A stretch of 64,000 nucleotides of DNA from Promicromonospora panici (lineage in GTDB: Bacteria > Actinomycetota > Actinomycetes > Actinomycetales > Cellulomonadaceae): positions 62,001 to 126,000 of the forward strand of contig NZ_UWYY01000001.1 in NCBI RefSeq assembly GCF_900608595.1, written 5' to 3'. Made by a program: the position numbers and the translations under genes. Under the pieces are notes generated by a model. It had not been told where the DNA came from. It ran no database searches and saw only the letters and a program-made list of their open reading frames with translations. Positions 41,483 to 50,031 of the stretch are shown piece after piece. The number at the start of each line of letters is the position of its first letter. The first letter of the stretch is position 1.

Positions 41483-42937
41483 TCAGCTCCGCTCCCCGAG
41501 CCGCTCGGCTATGCCCCGCGCGTGCCCGACGATCGCCGCGAGGCCGGTACCCGCGATCCAGCCGCCCGTGACGTCGAGGCCCGGTTCGGCCCGGACGGCG
41601 TCCTCGAACTGCTTGATCGCGGCCCGGTAGGCCGGCGTCGGCGGGGGGAGCGAACCGTCCCAGCGCTGGTGCAGGACGTCCCGGACCCGGCCGGTCAGGT
41701 CGACGCCGAGCAGCGCCGAGGCGTCACGAGCCGCCTCATCGGCGGTGGGCTCCGGCGTCGGCTCGCCGATGCGGCCGTAGCTGAGCCGCACCACGTGCCA
41801 TCCCGGCCCGACGGCGTCGCGGACCCGCCGGGCCAGCCAGGGCCACTTCACAGTCGCGTGGGTCAGCGCCTTCGCGCGGACGGCGCCCGGCGTCGTGCCC
41901 GGAGCCACGAGCATCCCGGAGCCGCGTGGGGCGGCGTCGAGCTCGGGGGCCTCCAGGAGGAGCGTGACGAGACGGATGTCCGCGCCGCGCTCAGGGGCGG
42001 GTGGCAGGGCGATCTCAGCGCCAGCCGCGGGCAAGGGGCCGAACTCGGCGCGGGTCGCGAGCACGAGCCGCGGCGCGCGCAGCACCTGACCGTTCATGAT
42101 GTGCACCAGCCAGTCGGCGTCGCCTCGTCCGACTGTGTCAGCAGCCGCGGCACCCGTTTCCGCGCCTGCTGCGGCCTCGCGCCGTACCTGCTCGATCGCT
42201 CCAGCCCGCTCGACGCCGACGACCCGCGCCCCCAGGCGCACGTCCAGCCGCTCCACCAGGGCGTTCACCAGCGTGTGGATACCGCCGTCGATCCCACGCA
42301 CGGCCGAGCCCGGGGGAGCCGCCGCCCGCAGCGACGCCACCGCTCGCGAGAGGGACCCGGTCCGCGCGTACGCGTCGAGCAGCCCGGGGGCGACTGCGGC
42401 GACGTCGAGCCGGTCGAGCGGCGCCGAGTGCACCCCGGCCGCGACGGGCGTGACGAGCCGGTCCGCCACCCGGGAACCGAGCCGTGACCGCGCGAACGTC
42501 CCGAGGTCCGTGGTGTCGACGAACCGGGACGGCAGCACCCGGTCCAGTGACCCCCGCAGCACGCCCGGCCAGCCGATCGCGCGCCGCACGTCGCCGGCCC
42601 AGGGCCGCGAGGGGATCCCGAGGACCCCGGCGGCGGGCAGCGGGAACGCCCGCCCGGCCGCGTAACCCCAGGCGGAGAGCCCGGCGGGCGCCTCGATCGT
42701 CAGCCCGAGCTTCTCCGCCAGCTCCTCGACGACGCCTCCCCGCACCGCGAACGACTCGGCGCCGAGGTCCAGCGGCACGCCTGGCAGGGACCCGAAGGAT
42801 CCGCCCCGGATGGGCCCGCCGGCCCGGTGCGCCGCCTCCAGCACGACGACGCGCAGCCCGTGCTCTGCGAGCGCATGAGCGGCGACGAGCCCACCGATCC
42901 CGGCCCCGACGACGACGGCGTCGGTCGTCAAGGTCAC
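41483..42937 (-). CDS. hemY: Protoporphyrinogen/coproporphyrinogen oxidase
   Basis: 484-residue FAD enzyme. Dinucleotide-binding start DAVVVGAGIGGLVAAHALAE, then VVVLEAAHRAGGPIRG, LDLGAESFAVR, and the C-terminal FAD loop VTGGWIAGTGLAAIVGHARG. In actinobacteria the HemY type oxidises coproporphyrinogen III to coproporphyrin III (established for the coproporphyrin-dependent route). GTG at 42937 overlaps the hemE stop. A Gly/Ala-rich insertion (REAAAGAETGAAAADTVGRG) lies near residue 260. Confidence 0.94.
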   Translation of the reverse strand: MTLTTDAVVVGAGIGGLVAAHALAEHGLRVVVLEAAHRAGGPIRGGSFGSLPGVPLDLGAESFAVRGGVVEELAEKLGLTIEAPAGLSAWGYAAGRAFPLPAAGVLGIPSRPWAGDVRRAIGWPGVLRGSLDRVLPSRFVDTTDLGTFARSRLGSRVADRLVTPVAAGVHSAPLDRLDVAAVAPGLLDAYARTGSLSRAVASLRAAAPPGSAVRGIDGGIHTLVNALVERLDVRLGARVVGVERAGAIEQVRREAAAGAETGAAAADTVGRGDADWLVHIMNGQVLRAPRLVLATRAEFGPLPAAGAEIALPPAPERGADIRLVTLLLEAPELDAAPRGSGMLVAPGTTPGAVRAKALTHATVKWPWLARRVRDAVGPGWHVVRLSYGRIGEPTPEPTADEAARDASALLGVDLTGRVRDVLHQRWDGSLPPPTPAYRAAIKQFEDAVRAEPGLDVTGGWIAGTGLAAIVGHARGIAERLGERS

Positions 42938-44019
42938 AACGAGTGCACCAGCTCGACCACGCGGGTCAGCACCGTCGGGTCCGTCTCCGGCGGCACACCG
43001 TGACCCAGGTTGACCACGTGCCCGGGCGCCTTGCGGCCGCGGGCGACCACGTCCCGCACGTGCGCCTCCAGCACGTCCCAGGGCGCGGCCAGCAGCGCGG
43101 GGTCGATGTTGCCCTGCAGGGGGACGCCGGGCAGCAGGTCGGCGGCCTCGTCGAGCGGCGTCCGGTAGTCGACGCCGACGGCGTGGTCCGTGATCCCCGC
43201 GGAGACCAGGACCGACCGCATGGCGGGCAGCAGGTGCCCGGTGCCGGTGCCGAAGTGGATGGCCGGTACGCCGGTGTCCGCCACGTGGGCCAGGGCCCGG
43301 GTCGACGACGGCGCGACGCGCGAGGTGTAGTCCGCGAGCGAGAGCGAACCGGCCCAGGAGTCGAAGAGCTGCACGGCGCTCGCCCCCGCCTCGACCTGCG
43401 CCCGCAGGAACGTCCCGGTGAGGTCCGCGGTCCACGTCACGAGCGCGTCCCACGTCGCGGGGTCGGCGTGCATCAGCGTGCGCGCGGCCAGGTGGTCGCG
43501 CGACGGGCGGCCCTCCACGAGGTACGCGGCGAGCGTGAACGGTGCGCCGCCGAACCCGAGGAGCGGCGTCGGGCCCAGCTCGGCGACGGTCAGGGCGACC
43601 GCCTCGCGGATCGGGTCCAGGGCAGCGGGGTCCAGCGTGCGAGACGTGAGCCGGGCGACATCGGCGGCGGTGCGGTACGGCTGGTCCATGACGGGGCCGA
43701 CCCCCGCCGCGATGTCCACGCCCACGCCGGCGAGCTTGAGCGGCACGACGATGTCGGAGAAGAAGACGGCGGCGTCCACGCCGTGCCGGCGGACCGGCTG
43801 CAGCGTGATCTCGGACGCGAGCTCCGGCGTCAGGCAGGCCTCGAGCATGCCGGTGCCCTGGCGCACCTCGCGGTACTCGGGCAGGGAGCGGCCGGCCTGG
43901 CGCATGAACCAGACAGGCAAGCGGCCGACCCGTTCACCCCGCAGGGCCTGCACCAGGGGCGCGGCAGAAGTCCGCCCGTCGACGAGCGGGTGGGCGGGGG
44001 CGATCGTGGTGGACTTCAC
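42934..44019 (-). CDS. hemE: Uroporphyrinogen decarboxylase
   Basis: 361 residues; decarboxylates uroporphyrinogen III to coproporphyrinogen III. Signature RLPVWFMRQAGRSLPEYREV at the start, FFSDIVVPLKLAGVG, GFGGAPFTLAAYLVEG and the conserved VPLQGNIDP. Start GTG 44019, with GGGAAG upstream. Divergent from hemA across 49 bases, so the two may share control; cotranscribed with hemY. Confidence 0.96.
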   Translation of the reverse strand: MKSTTIAPAHPLVDGRTSAAPLVQALRGERVGRLPVWFMRQAGRSLPEYREVRQGTGMLEACLTPELASEITLQPVRRHGVDAAVFFSDIVVPLKLAGVGVDIAAGVGPVMDQPYRTAADVARLTSRTLDPAALDPIREAVALTVAELGPTPLLGFGGAPFTLAAYLVEGRPSRDHLAARTLMHADPATWDALVTWTADLTGTFLRAQVEAGASAVQLFDSWAGSLSLADYTSRVAPSSTRALAHVADTGVPAIHFGTGTGHLLPAMRSVLVSAGITDHAVGVDYRTPLDEAADLLPGVPLQGNIDPALLAAPWDVLEAHVRDVVARGRKAPGHVVNLGHGVPPETDPTVLTRVVELVHSL

Positions 44020-44068
44020 GCTTCCCGATTCTGCCCTGCCGCGCCCGGGTGCATAAAGTTGGGGCACT

Positions 44069-45559
44069 GTGGTTCTCCTCTCCCTCACCGCCAGCCACCG
44101 CGAGCTCGACCTCGACGCGCTGGAACGCCTGTCCACGGGTTCGTCGTCAGTGGGTCGCGTCGTCGTGGGTACGTGCGGCCCCGTCGCGGGCGCCGTCGTG
44201 ATCTCGACGTGCAACCGGTTCGAGCTCTACCTCGACGTGGACGCGCCGCTGAGCGGCGACAGCGTGCGGCATGCGACGCGGCACGTCGCCGAGCTGGTGG
44301 CGCACGCCTCGGGCGTGACGGGCGACGTCGCCGCCCGCAGCTTCGCCGTCCGCACCGGGCCGGAGGTCACCGAGCACCTGTTCGCCGTGGCGTCGGGCCT
44401 GGACGCGATGGTCGTGGGCGAGCGCGAGATCGCCGGCCAGGTGAAGCGCGCGCTGGCCGAGGCCCGCGAGCAGGAGACCACGTCCAAGACGCTCGAGCTG
44501 CTCTTCCAGACGGCGTCGCGCACCTCCAAGCGCGTGGGCACCGACACGGAGCTCGGCGCGGCCGGCCGCTCCGTCGTCGCGCTCGCGCTCGACCTCGCGG
44601 AGCGCGAGCTGCCGCCGTGGGACGGCGCCCGCGCCGTCCTCATCGGCACCGGCTCGTACGCCGGCGCGTCCGTCGCGGCCCTGCGGGCGCGCGGCTGCGC
44701 CGACATCCGCGTCTACTCGCAGTCCGGCCGCGCCGAGGCGTTCGCCGAGTCGCACGGCGTGCAGCCGGTGGACTCGCTCGTCGAGGCGCTGGCGGACGCC
44801 GACCTGGTGGTCAGCTGCAGCGGCGCACGCGGCCGAGCGGCCGCAGCGACCCAGCCCGTCGAGACCGACCTGGACGACGAGCGGCTCGGCGACATGGTGG
44901 CCGGGAACTTCGGCGGCCCGACGTCGCTCCCCGGCCTGGTCAGCGAGAACGGTCCCGAGGCGAGCCTGGGCCACGTCCTGGACACCGCCGCGCTGGTCCG
45001 GGCGCGTGAGCGCGCCGCCGACAGGGCGGGCGACGAGCCGGAGCCCCGGCCGCTCGTGATCCTCGACCTCGCCCTGCACCGCGACGTCGACCCGCGGGTC
45101 GCCGACGTGGAGGGCGTGCTGCTCTTCGACCTCGCCACGCTGAAGGCGCACGCTCCCGCGGTCGCGCACGACGTCGTCGCGCAGGCGCAGGGGATCGTGG
45201 ACGCCGCCGCGCGGCGCTTCGAGGAGACGCGCCTGGGCCGGGAGGCCGACGCCGCCGTGGTCGCCCTCCTGGACGAGGCGGAGGTCCGGGTCCGGGCGGA
45301 GATCGCCGACGCCGTCGCCCGGCTCACCGAGAAGCTGGCGGCACGCGGGGAACCTGCCCCGGGCGAGTCCGACGTCGACGCCATCGCCCATGACGTGCGC
45401 AGGCGCGTGCACGCCGAGTTGCACGACAAGATCGTCGCCGTGCGGGCCAGGGCCACCGCGAAGGCGCGTGCCGCGGAGACCGCGCTGGTCCAGGGCGCCG
45501 AGGCCCTGACCCTGGAAGCGTCCGCCCAGCGAGACGCCGACCCCACCGCCCGCCGATAA
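44069..45559 (+). CDS. hemA: Glutamyl-tRNA reductase
   Basis: 496 residues; first committed step of the C5 haem pathway, reducing glutamyl-tRNA to glutamate-1-semialdehyde used by HemL. The nucleophile C48 is in VVISTCNRFELYLD; LDAMVVGEREIAGQVKRALAEA and the NADPH-binding VLIGTGSYAGASVAALRARG follow. The C-terminal ~120 residues form the long dimerisation helices plus an extra Glu/Ala/Arg-rich tail. GTG start nine bases after TAAAGT. Reads away from hemE. Confidence 0.96.
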   Translation: MVLLSLTASHRELDLDALERLSTGSSSVGRVVVGTCGPVAGAVVISTCNRFELYLDVDAPLSGDSVRHATRHVAELVAHASGVTGDVAARSFAVRTGPEVTEHLFAVASGLDAMVVGEREIAGQVKRALAEAREQETTSKTLELLFQTASRTSKRVGTDTELGAAGRSVVALALDLAERELPPWDGARAVLIGTGSYAGASVAALRARGCADIRVYSQSGRAEAFAESHGVQPVDSLVEALADADLVVSCSGARGRAAAATQPVETDLDDERLGDMVAGNFGGPTSLPGLVSENGPEASLGHVLDTAALVRARERAADRAGDEPEPRPLVILDLALHRDVDPRVADVEGVLLFDLATLKAHAPAVAHDVVAQAQGIVDAAARRFEETRLGREADAAVVALLDEAEVRVRAEIADAVARLTEKLAARGEPAPGESDVDAIAHDVRRRVHAELHDKIVAVRARATAKARAAETALVQGAEALTLEASAQRDADPTARR

Positions 45560-45622
45560 GATTTCGGGCGGGAACTGGCGGAACAAGCCGGACGGACCGG
45601 TTTCTAGGGTCCAATTCGGCCA

Positions 45623-45669
45623 TCGTTACACAATCGTAACGAGGGTGATTTTATTCACCCGGGGGTGAA
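45623..45669. promoter_or_regulatory. Nested inverted repeats upstream of a secreted-protein gene
   Basis: Three overlapping symmetries: TCGTTAC-ACAATC-GTAACGA (45623-45642), GGGTGA-TTTTAT-TCACCC (45643-45660) and TTCACCC-GG-GGGTGAA (45654-45669). A promoter TTATTC (45651) with TAAGTT (45674), 17-base spacer, would start transcription near 45686. The CGTTAC/GTAACG motif recurs before the related gene at 47577 (47459 and 47516). The protein that binds is not known; the motif recalls GTTAC-type sites of cell-envelope regulators (inference). Confidence 0.5.
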
Positions 45670-45732
45670 GGCCTAAGTTCGGTGGCTCAAGGACCGAACG
45701 CGCATATGCGCAACGAGATGCTGGAGCAACTC

Positions 45733-47328
45733 TTGAAGCACGCAGCACCCAAGAAGAAGACCGCATCGGCGGGCGCGCGGACCATCGCGACCGTCGCCAT
45801 CGCAACCGCGGCCACGAGCATGGCCGCACCGGCCATGGCCGCCGAGGCCTCGCCGCTGGACTCCCTTGGTGACCTCGGCACCACTGCCGAAGGTCTCAAG
45901 TCGGGCCTCCCCGCCCTCTCGTCGACCTCCATCGACCTCAGCGAGCTCACCGACGCCACCCCCGCGGTCGACGCGGTGACCAAGCAGCTCCCCGCCTCCA
46001 TCGAGCCCACCACGGCTCTCGCGCCGAACTACAAGCCGGCGCAGTTCGTCTCCGGTGCCGTCCAGGGCGTCGCGCCCCAGGTCGTCTCCGGCGTCGTGGG
46101 TGGCGTGGCCAACGGTTCCGCCGTTGCCGGCGTGACCGGTACCGCCCACTCGGCGCTGAACAACGTGCTCGGCGGCAACGTCGTGGGCACCGTGAGCGGT
46201 GTTGCCGGAAGCGCCGTGGGTACCGCCACCGGTGCTGCCGGTAGCGCGCTCGGCGCCGCCACCGGCGTCGTCGGTGGCGTGGCCAACGGTTCCGTCGTCT
46301 CCGGCGTGACCGACACCGCCCAGTCGGCGCTCGCGAACGTGCTCGGCGGCGGCGTAGTCGACACCGCGACCGGTGCCGTGGGCACCGCGACCGGCGTTGC
46401 CGGTGGCGTCGTGGGCACGGCGACCGGCGTTGCCGGTGGCGTCGTGGGCACCGCGACCGGCGTTGCCGGCGGTGCCGTGGGCACCGCTACCGGCCTGGTC
46501 GGCGGCGTGACCTCCGGTGACGTCGTGGCAGGTGCCACCGACGCCGCGACCGGCGCGGTCGAGGGCGTGCCCACCACCGTTGCCGACGTGATCCGCAACG
46601 TGCCGAACGTTCTGGGCGGCGTGACGGGGCCGGTCGCAGGCCTCGCGGCCAACCTGCCGGGCGCGCTCGGTGGGGTGTTCGGCGTCGTTAACGGCGTCGT
46701 GTCGAACGTTCCCGGTGTGGTCGCCGGTGTTCCGGGCGTTGTGGCCAACGTCACGACCCCGGCCGCCGGCGCGGTCGAGACCGTCGTGGGTGACGTCGCC
46801 GTGGACGGCGTCGTCAAGCCGGTCGCCAACGACATCGTCCCGGGTGCGGTGGGCTCCGTGCAGGACAACGTCGTTCCGGGCGTGACCTCCACCGTGGGCA
46901 ACGTGACGGGCTCCGTCGTGCCGGGTGCCGTGGGCACCGTGACCGGTGACGTGGTTCCGAGCGTTGTGAACGGTGTGGCCAAGCCCGTCGTCGGGGACGT
47001 CGTCCTCGACGGTGTCGTCGGTGGCGTCGTCAAGGACGGCGTGGTCGACAACGTGGTGAAGCCGGTCGTCAAGGACACCGTCGTGGACAGCGTCGCGAAG
47101 CCGCTGGTCGAGGACGTCGTCGTCGAGGGCGTTGCCAAGCCCGTCGTGAAGGACGTCGTCGTGGACGGCGTTGCCAAGCCCGTCGTGGACACCGTGGGCA
47201 ACACCGTCAAGGGTGTCGCCGGCGGCGCCGTGACGGACACCGTCAGTGGCGTCACGGGCACCGTGGACGGCCTGACCGGCGGTGCCGTGAGCGGCGTCAC
47301 CGGTGGGCTTCTCGGCGGCCTTTCCTGA
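45733..47328 (+). CDS. Secreted Gly/Val-rich repeat protein
   Basis: 531 residues from a TTG start (MKHAAPKKKTASAGARTIAT, signal peptide ending AAPAMA). The TTG is chosen because CTGGAGCAACTCTTGAAGCACGC matches, base for base, the ribosome site and start of the gene at 47577, where the codon is ATG. The mature protein is a low-complexity chain of GVAGG, VVGTATGVAGG, VVKPVVKD and VDGVAKP repeats with no Cys and no sorting signal. Likely surface or matrix-associated; function unknown. Followed by a strong terminator. Confidence 0.75.
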   Translation: MKHAAPKKKTASAGARTIATVAIATAATSMAAPAMAAEASPLDSLGDLGTTAEGLKSGLPALSSTSIDLSELTDATPAVDAVTKQLPASIEPTTALAPNYKPAQFVSGAVQGVAPQVVSGVVGGVANGSAVAGVTGTAHSALNNVLGGNVVGTVSGVAGSAVGTATGAAGSALGAATGVVGGVANGSVVSGVTDTAQSALANVLGGGVVDTATGAVGTATGVAGGVVGTATGVAGGVVGTATGVAGGAVGTATGLVGGVTSGDVVAGATDAATGAVEGVPTTVADVIRNVPNVLGGVTGPVAGLAANLPGALGGVFGVVNGVVSNVPGVVAGVPGVVANVTTPAAGAVETVVGDVAVDGVVKPVANDIVPGAVGSVQDNVVPGVTSTVGNVTGSVVPGAVGTVTGDVVPSVVNGVAKPVVGDVVLDGVVGGVVKDGVVDNVVKPVVKDTVVDSVAKPLVEDVVVEGVAKPVVKDVVVDGVAKPVVDTVGNTVKGVAGGAVTDTVSGVTGTVDGLTGGAVSGVTGGLLGGLS

Positions 47329-47371
47329 TCCGAAACCCGAGAGGACCCCAGCCTCTTCGGTCTTGACGTAG

Positions 47372-47412
47372 CAGGGTGGAGTGCCATTGGCACTCCACCC
47401 TGTTTACGTTTT
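47372..47412 (+). terminator. Rho-independent terminator
   Basis: CAGGGTGGAGTGCC-ATT-GGCACTCCACCCTG (in two arms of 14 bases) followed by TTTACGTTTT, 43 bases after the stop at 47328. This is the most classical terminator in the window. Confidence 0.92.
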
Positions 47413-47576
47413 CCTGCGTTTTGTCAAGGTTCCATTGATCGGGCTGTTGTTATCAGATCGTTACCATCGAATCGGGTTTTTCCGATCTACACCTTTTTCC
47501 ATCTATTCCCGATCCGGTAACGTCGTCGCGTCCCCGGGTTCCGGGCCGTTGTAGCCGACCAGCTGGAGCAGCTCTC

Positions 47577-48461
47577 ATGAAGCACGCCGCCATCAAGCCT
47601 TCGTCCGCCGCCAGGTCCACGGCCACCCGTGTCGTGGCGACGATCGCTCTCGCCACCGCTGCGACGGCCGTCGCCAGCCCGGCGATGGCATACGAGGGTG
47701 GTGGGCACGGCGGGCACGACGGCTACGACGGGCACTCGGCCGGCTACGACGGGCACTCGGCCGGCTACGACGGGTACGGCCGCGGGCACGACGGCGGTCA
47801 GCACGGAGGTCAGGGCGGTTACGGCGGCGGGCACCGGGGCTACGAGGCCCCGCGCTCGTACGAGCCGGCCGCCTATACCGAGCCGGACTATGACATGCCG
47901 CAGTACGGGTCCCAGCAGGGTGACTGCGACCGCGGCGAGACCCAGGCCCAGACGCAGGCGCACGGCGGCGGCTGGGACGACGAGGACCGCGAGAAGGTGC
48001 GCGAGGCCGTCCGGGAGTACCTGGAAGAGGCCGACGCCCCCGCTGCGCCCGCTCCCCAGCCGAAGGTCGAGCCCGTCAAGACCGTCACGGAGCCGGTCGC
48101 AGCCCCCGAGCCGGAGCCGAAGACCGAGCCCGTGGCGGCGGAAGCGCCCGCACCCGTGGAGAAGGCGGAGCCCGTCGTGGCGTCGGAGCCGGTGGCCGTC
48201 CAGGCGCCCGGCCAGCAGTGGAAGGGCAGCCCGACGCCGGCCGACACCGACGGGGCGGAGCTCACCTCCTACGTGCCGGGTGCCAGCGCCGAGGCCATCG
48301 AGCAGGAGGCCACCGCGCTCACCGAGGCCACCCTCGACGCCCCGGTCCGGCTCGCCACGACCGGCGCCGAGGCGGCGGCCCTCACGGCGGCCGCAGGCGC
48401 GCTGGTGATCGGTGGTGCCGGCTCGCTCCTGCTAGCCCGCCGCAGCCGCGTCCGCGCCTGA
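47577..48461 (+). CDS. Surface protein with LATTG sorting signal
   Basis: 294 residues. Signal peptide MKHAAIKPSSAARSTATRVV to SPAMA. The mature start is Gly/His/Tyr-rich with tandem GYDGHSA units, then a Pro/Glu/Val-rich stalk (VEPVKTVTEPVAAPEPEPK). The C-terminus has LATTG, then a hydrophobic segment and RRSRVRA, the layout of a sortase substrate; LAxTG is the motif used by class E sortases. So it should be linked to peptidoglycan with the repeats exposed. GGAG ribosome site shared with the 45733 gene. Sortase gene not in the window. Confidence 0.85.
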   Translation: MKHAAIKPSSAARSTATRVVATIALATAATAVASPAMAYEGGGHGGHDGYDGHSAGYDGHSAGYDGYGRGHDGGQHGGQGGYGGGHRGYEAPRSYEPAAYTEPDYDMPQYGSQQGDCDRGETQAQTQAHGGGWDDEDREKVREAVREYLEEADAPAAPAPQPKVEPVKTVTEPVAAPEPEPKTEPVAAEAPAPVEKAEPVVASEPVAVQAPGQQWKGSPTPADTDGAELTSYVPGASAEAIEQEATALTEATLDAPVRLATTGAEAAALTAAAGALVIGGAGSLLLARRSRVRA

Positions 48462-48477
48462 CCCATCCAGTTCTCGT

Positions 48478-48590
48478 CCCGCCGAGGTAGAACCCTGGCG
48501 AGGTAGAACCGTGGCGAGGTAGAACCTCAGCGAGGGCTGAGGTTCTACCTCGCCACAGTTCTACCTCGCCACGGTTCTACCTCGGCGTGG
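48478..48590. repeat. Palindromic tandem element, family B copy 2
   Basis: Three units of GGCGAGGTAGAACC-type sequence form the left arm, with their inverse (GGTTCTACCTCGCC) on the right and a CTCAGC-GAGG-GCTGAG centre. The outer ends CGCCGAGG and CCTCGGCG match copies 1 and 3. It sits between convergent stops, and the CoA-transferase gene reads into it: its last residues RRGRTVAR and TAG are repeat sequence. Confidence 0.9.
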
Positions 48591-49904
48591 TGGTTGGGGG
48601 TGCCAGGCTGGGAGGTCCTGGGCCCAGGGGCGGGCCGGGTTCGGGTAGTCGTCGTACTCCGGGAGCGCCGGCCGGGCCGTCGTGACCCTCCCGTGCGTCA
48701 CGGTCTCGTGGGCCGATGGTGCCGCCGCGGGCGGGCGCAGCGGGTCGCGGCCCGGGAGGTCCAGCAGCCAGGTCGCCGTCCGTGCGAGCGAGACCGACAC
48801 GTCGCGCCCGCGCCCGTCACCGCGGAGCCGGAGGGCGTCGACGATCCCCGCCGCGAGCAAGTACCCCGACGCGTGATCCAGGGCCTGGGCGGGCAGCGCC
48901 CCAGGTGTCCCGTCCCGGCCCTCCAGCAGGGCTATGCCGCTCGCGGCCTGCACTATCGAGTCGAACCCCCGCCGTCCGGCCCACGGGCCCGTCTCGCCCC
49001 ATGCGGAGACCCGCCCGGTCACGACGCCGGACGGCGGCCGGAGCCCGAGCGACTCGATCGCGCCGGGCCGGTAGCCCGTGACGAGCACGTCCGCGGTGTC
49101 CAGCAGGTCCTGGGCCGTGCGGAGTCCGGACGCGTCCCTGAGGTCCAGGACGGCGCTGCGCTTGCCCTGCCCTGTGTCCAGGTGCTGCCACTCGATCTCG
49201 GCGGGGTCCGGCGGGTCCACCCGCAGCACGTCCGCACCGAGGAGCGCGAGGGTACGCGTGGCGACGGGGCCCGCGATGACCCGGGTCAGGTCCAGCACCC
49301 GGACGCCGGCCAGCGGCGCGCCGTCCGGCGACCGTCCTACGCGCGGCCCGGAGCCCGTCGCCTGGCGGCGCTCCGATCCCATCGAAGGGCCTCCCCGGGA
49401 CGGTCCACCGTCGCTGGAACCGGTCCGCGCCCGCGTCCGCACCAGCGGGCCCGACGCCGCAGCTTGCCCGGGCCCGGACGCCCGCCACTCCCGCTCGGTG
49501 CGGACCCGGGCCACGATCGCGCCGACAGCGGCCGCGCGGTCCTCGAGCTCCTGCGCGGGAAGCTCGGCGAGGCGGCTGGCGAAGGCGGTTCGGTCGACGT
49601 CGTCGGGCAGGCCGACGAGCGCCGTCAGGCGGGTCCTGTGGTGCGGGTAGTTCGCATGGGTGCGGACCCAGCCGTCGGCCGCGGGGAAGAATCCGGAGAG
49701 CGCGGCGAAGCCCTCGACGGGCCGTCCGTCGAGCGCGAGGACCCGGTCGGACGCGAAGGCGGTGGCGACCCGTGCCGGGTCCGGCGGGGCGGGGTCGGCC
49801 GCCCCGGTCCGGCCGACGGCGCGCGCTGTGGCGCGCTGGACCGCCCGGACCGCGTCGAGTGCCAGGTCGACCACGGGTAGGTGTGCGGCGAGCCAGGGTT
49901 CCAC
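48561..49904 (-). CDS. CoA-transferase family III (CaiB/BaiF) protein
   Basis: 447 residues. The second half shows the family core: LAGVRVLDLTRVIAGPVATRTLALLGADVLRVD, then GKRSAVLDLRD and VLVTGYRPGAIESLGL. The first half is the N-terminal subdomain with DGWVRTHANYPHHRTRL. A Ser/Gly/Arg-rich linker (~150-185) joins them. Members move CoA between acids or act as racemases; the substrate here is unknown. No catalytic aspartate could be pinned down by eye. The C-terminus reads into a family B repeat. GTG start with GATCAT six bases upstream. Confidence 0.85.
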   Translation of the reverse strand: MEPWLAAHLPVVDLALDAVRAVQRATARAVGRTGAADPAPPDPARVATAFASDRVLALDGRPVEGFAALSGFFPAADGWVRTHANYPHHRTRLTALVGLPDDVDRTAFASRLAELPAQELEDRAAAVGAIVARVRTEREWRASGPGQAAASGPLVRTRARTGSSDGGPSRGGPSMGSERRQATGSGPRVGRSPDGAPLAGVRVLDLTRVIAGPVATRTLALLGADVLRVDPPDPAEIEWQHLDTGQGKRSAVLDLRDASGLRTAQDLLDTADVLVTGYRPGAIESLGLRPPSGVVTGRVSAWGETGPWAGRRGFDSIVQAASGIALLEGRDGTPGALPAQALDHASGYLLAAGIVDALRLRGDGRGRDVSVSLARTATWLLDLPGRDPLRPPAAAPSAHETVTHGRVTTARPALPEYDDYPNPARPWAQDLPAWHPQPPRRGRTVAR

Positions 49905-50031
49905 TGTTCCATGATCGCCCGCCCACCCTCCAGATCAGCCCGCACATCTCGCCGCCGAGCTGCCGACACGCTGCTCCGAAACATCACCGGCCGGACAGAT
50001 CTGTGCCGATGCTCGCGGATACACTCGCCGC

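Noticed and set aside
45600..45732. Possible c-di-AMP riboswitch before the secreted-protein gene
   Set aside because: Inverted repeats are present, but I could not find the conserved core of that riboswitch class; a protein operator is simpler.
46380..46520. Short direct repeats resembling a CRISPR array
   Set aside because: The repeats are in-frame codons for GTATGVAGG in a secreted protein; there are no unique spacers and no cas genes.
47700..47790. Tandem DNA repeats near 47.7 kb as a possible mobile element
   Set aside because: They encode in-frame GYDGHSA units of the wall-anchored protein.
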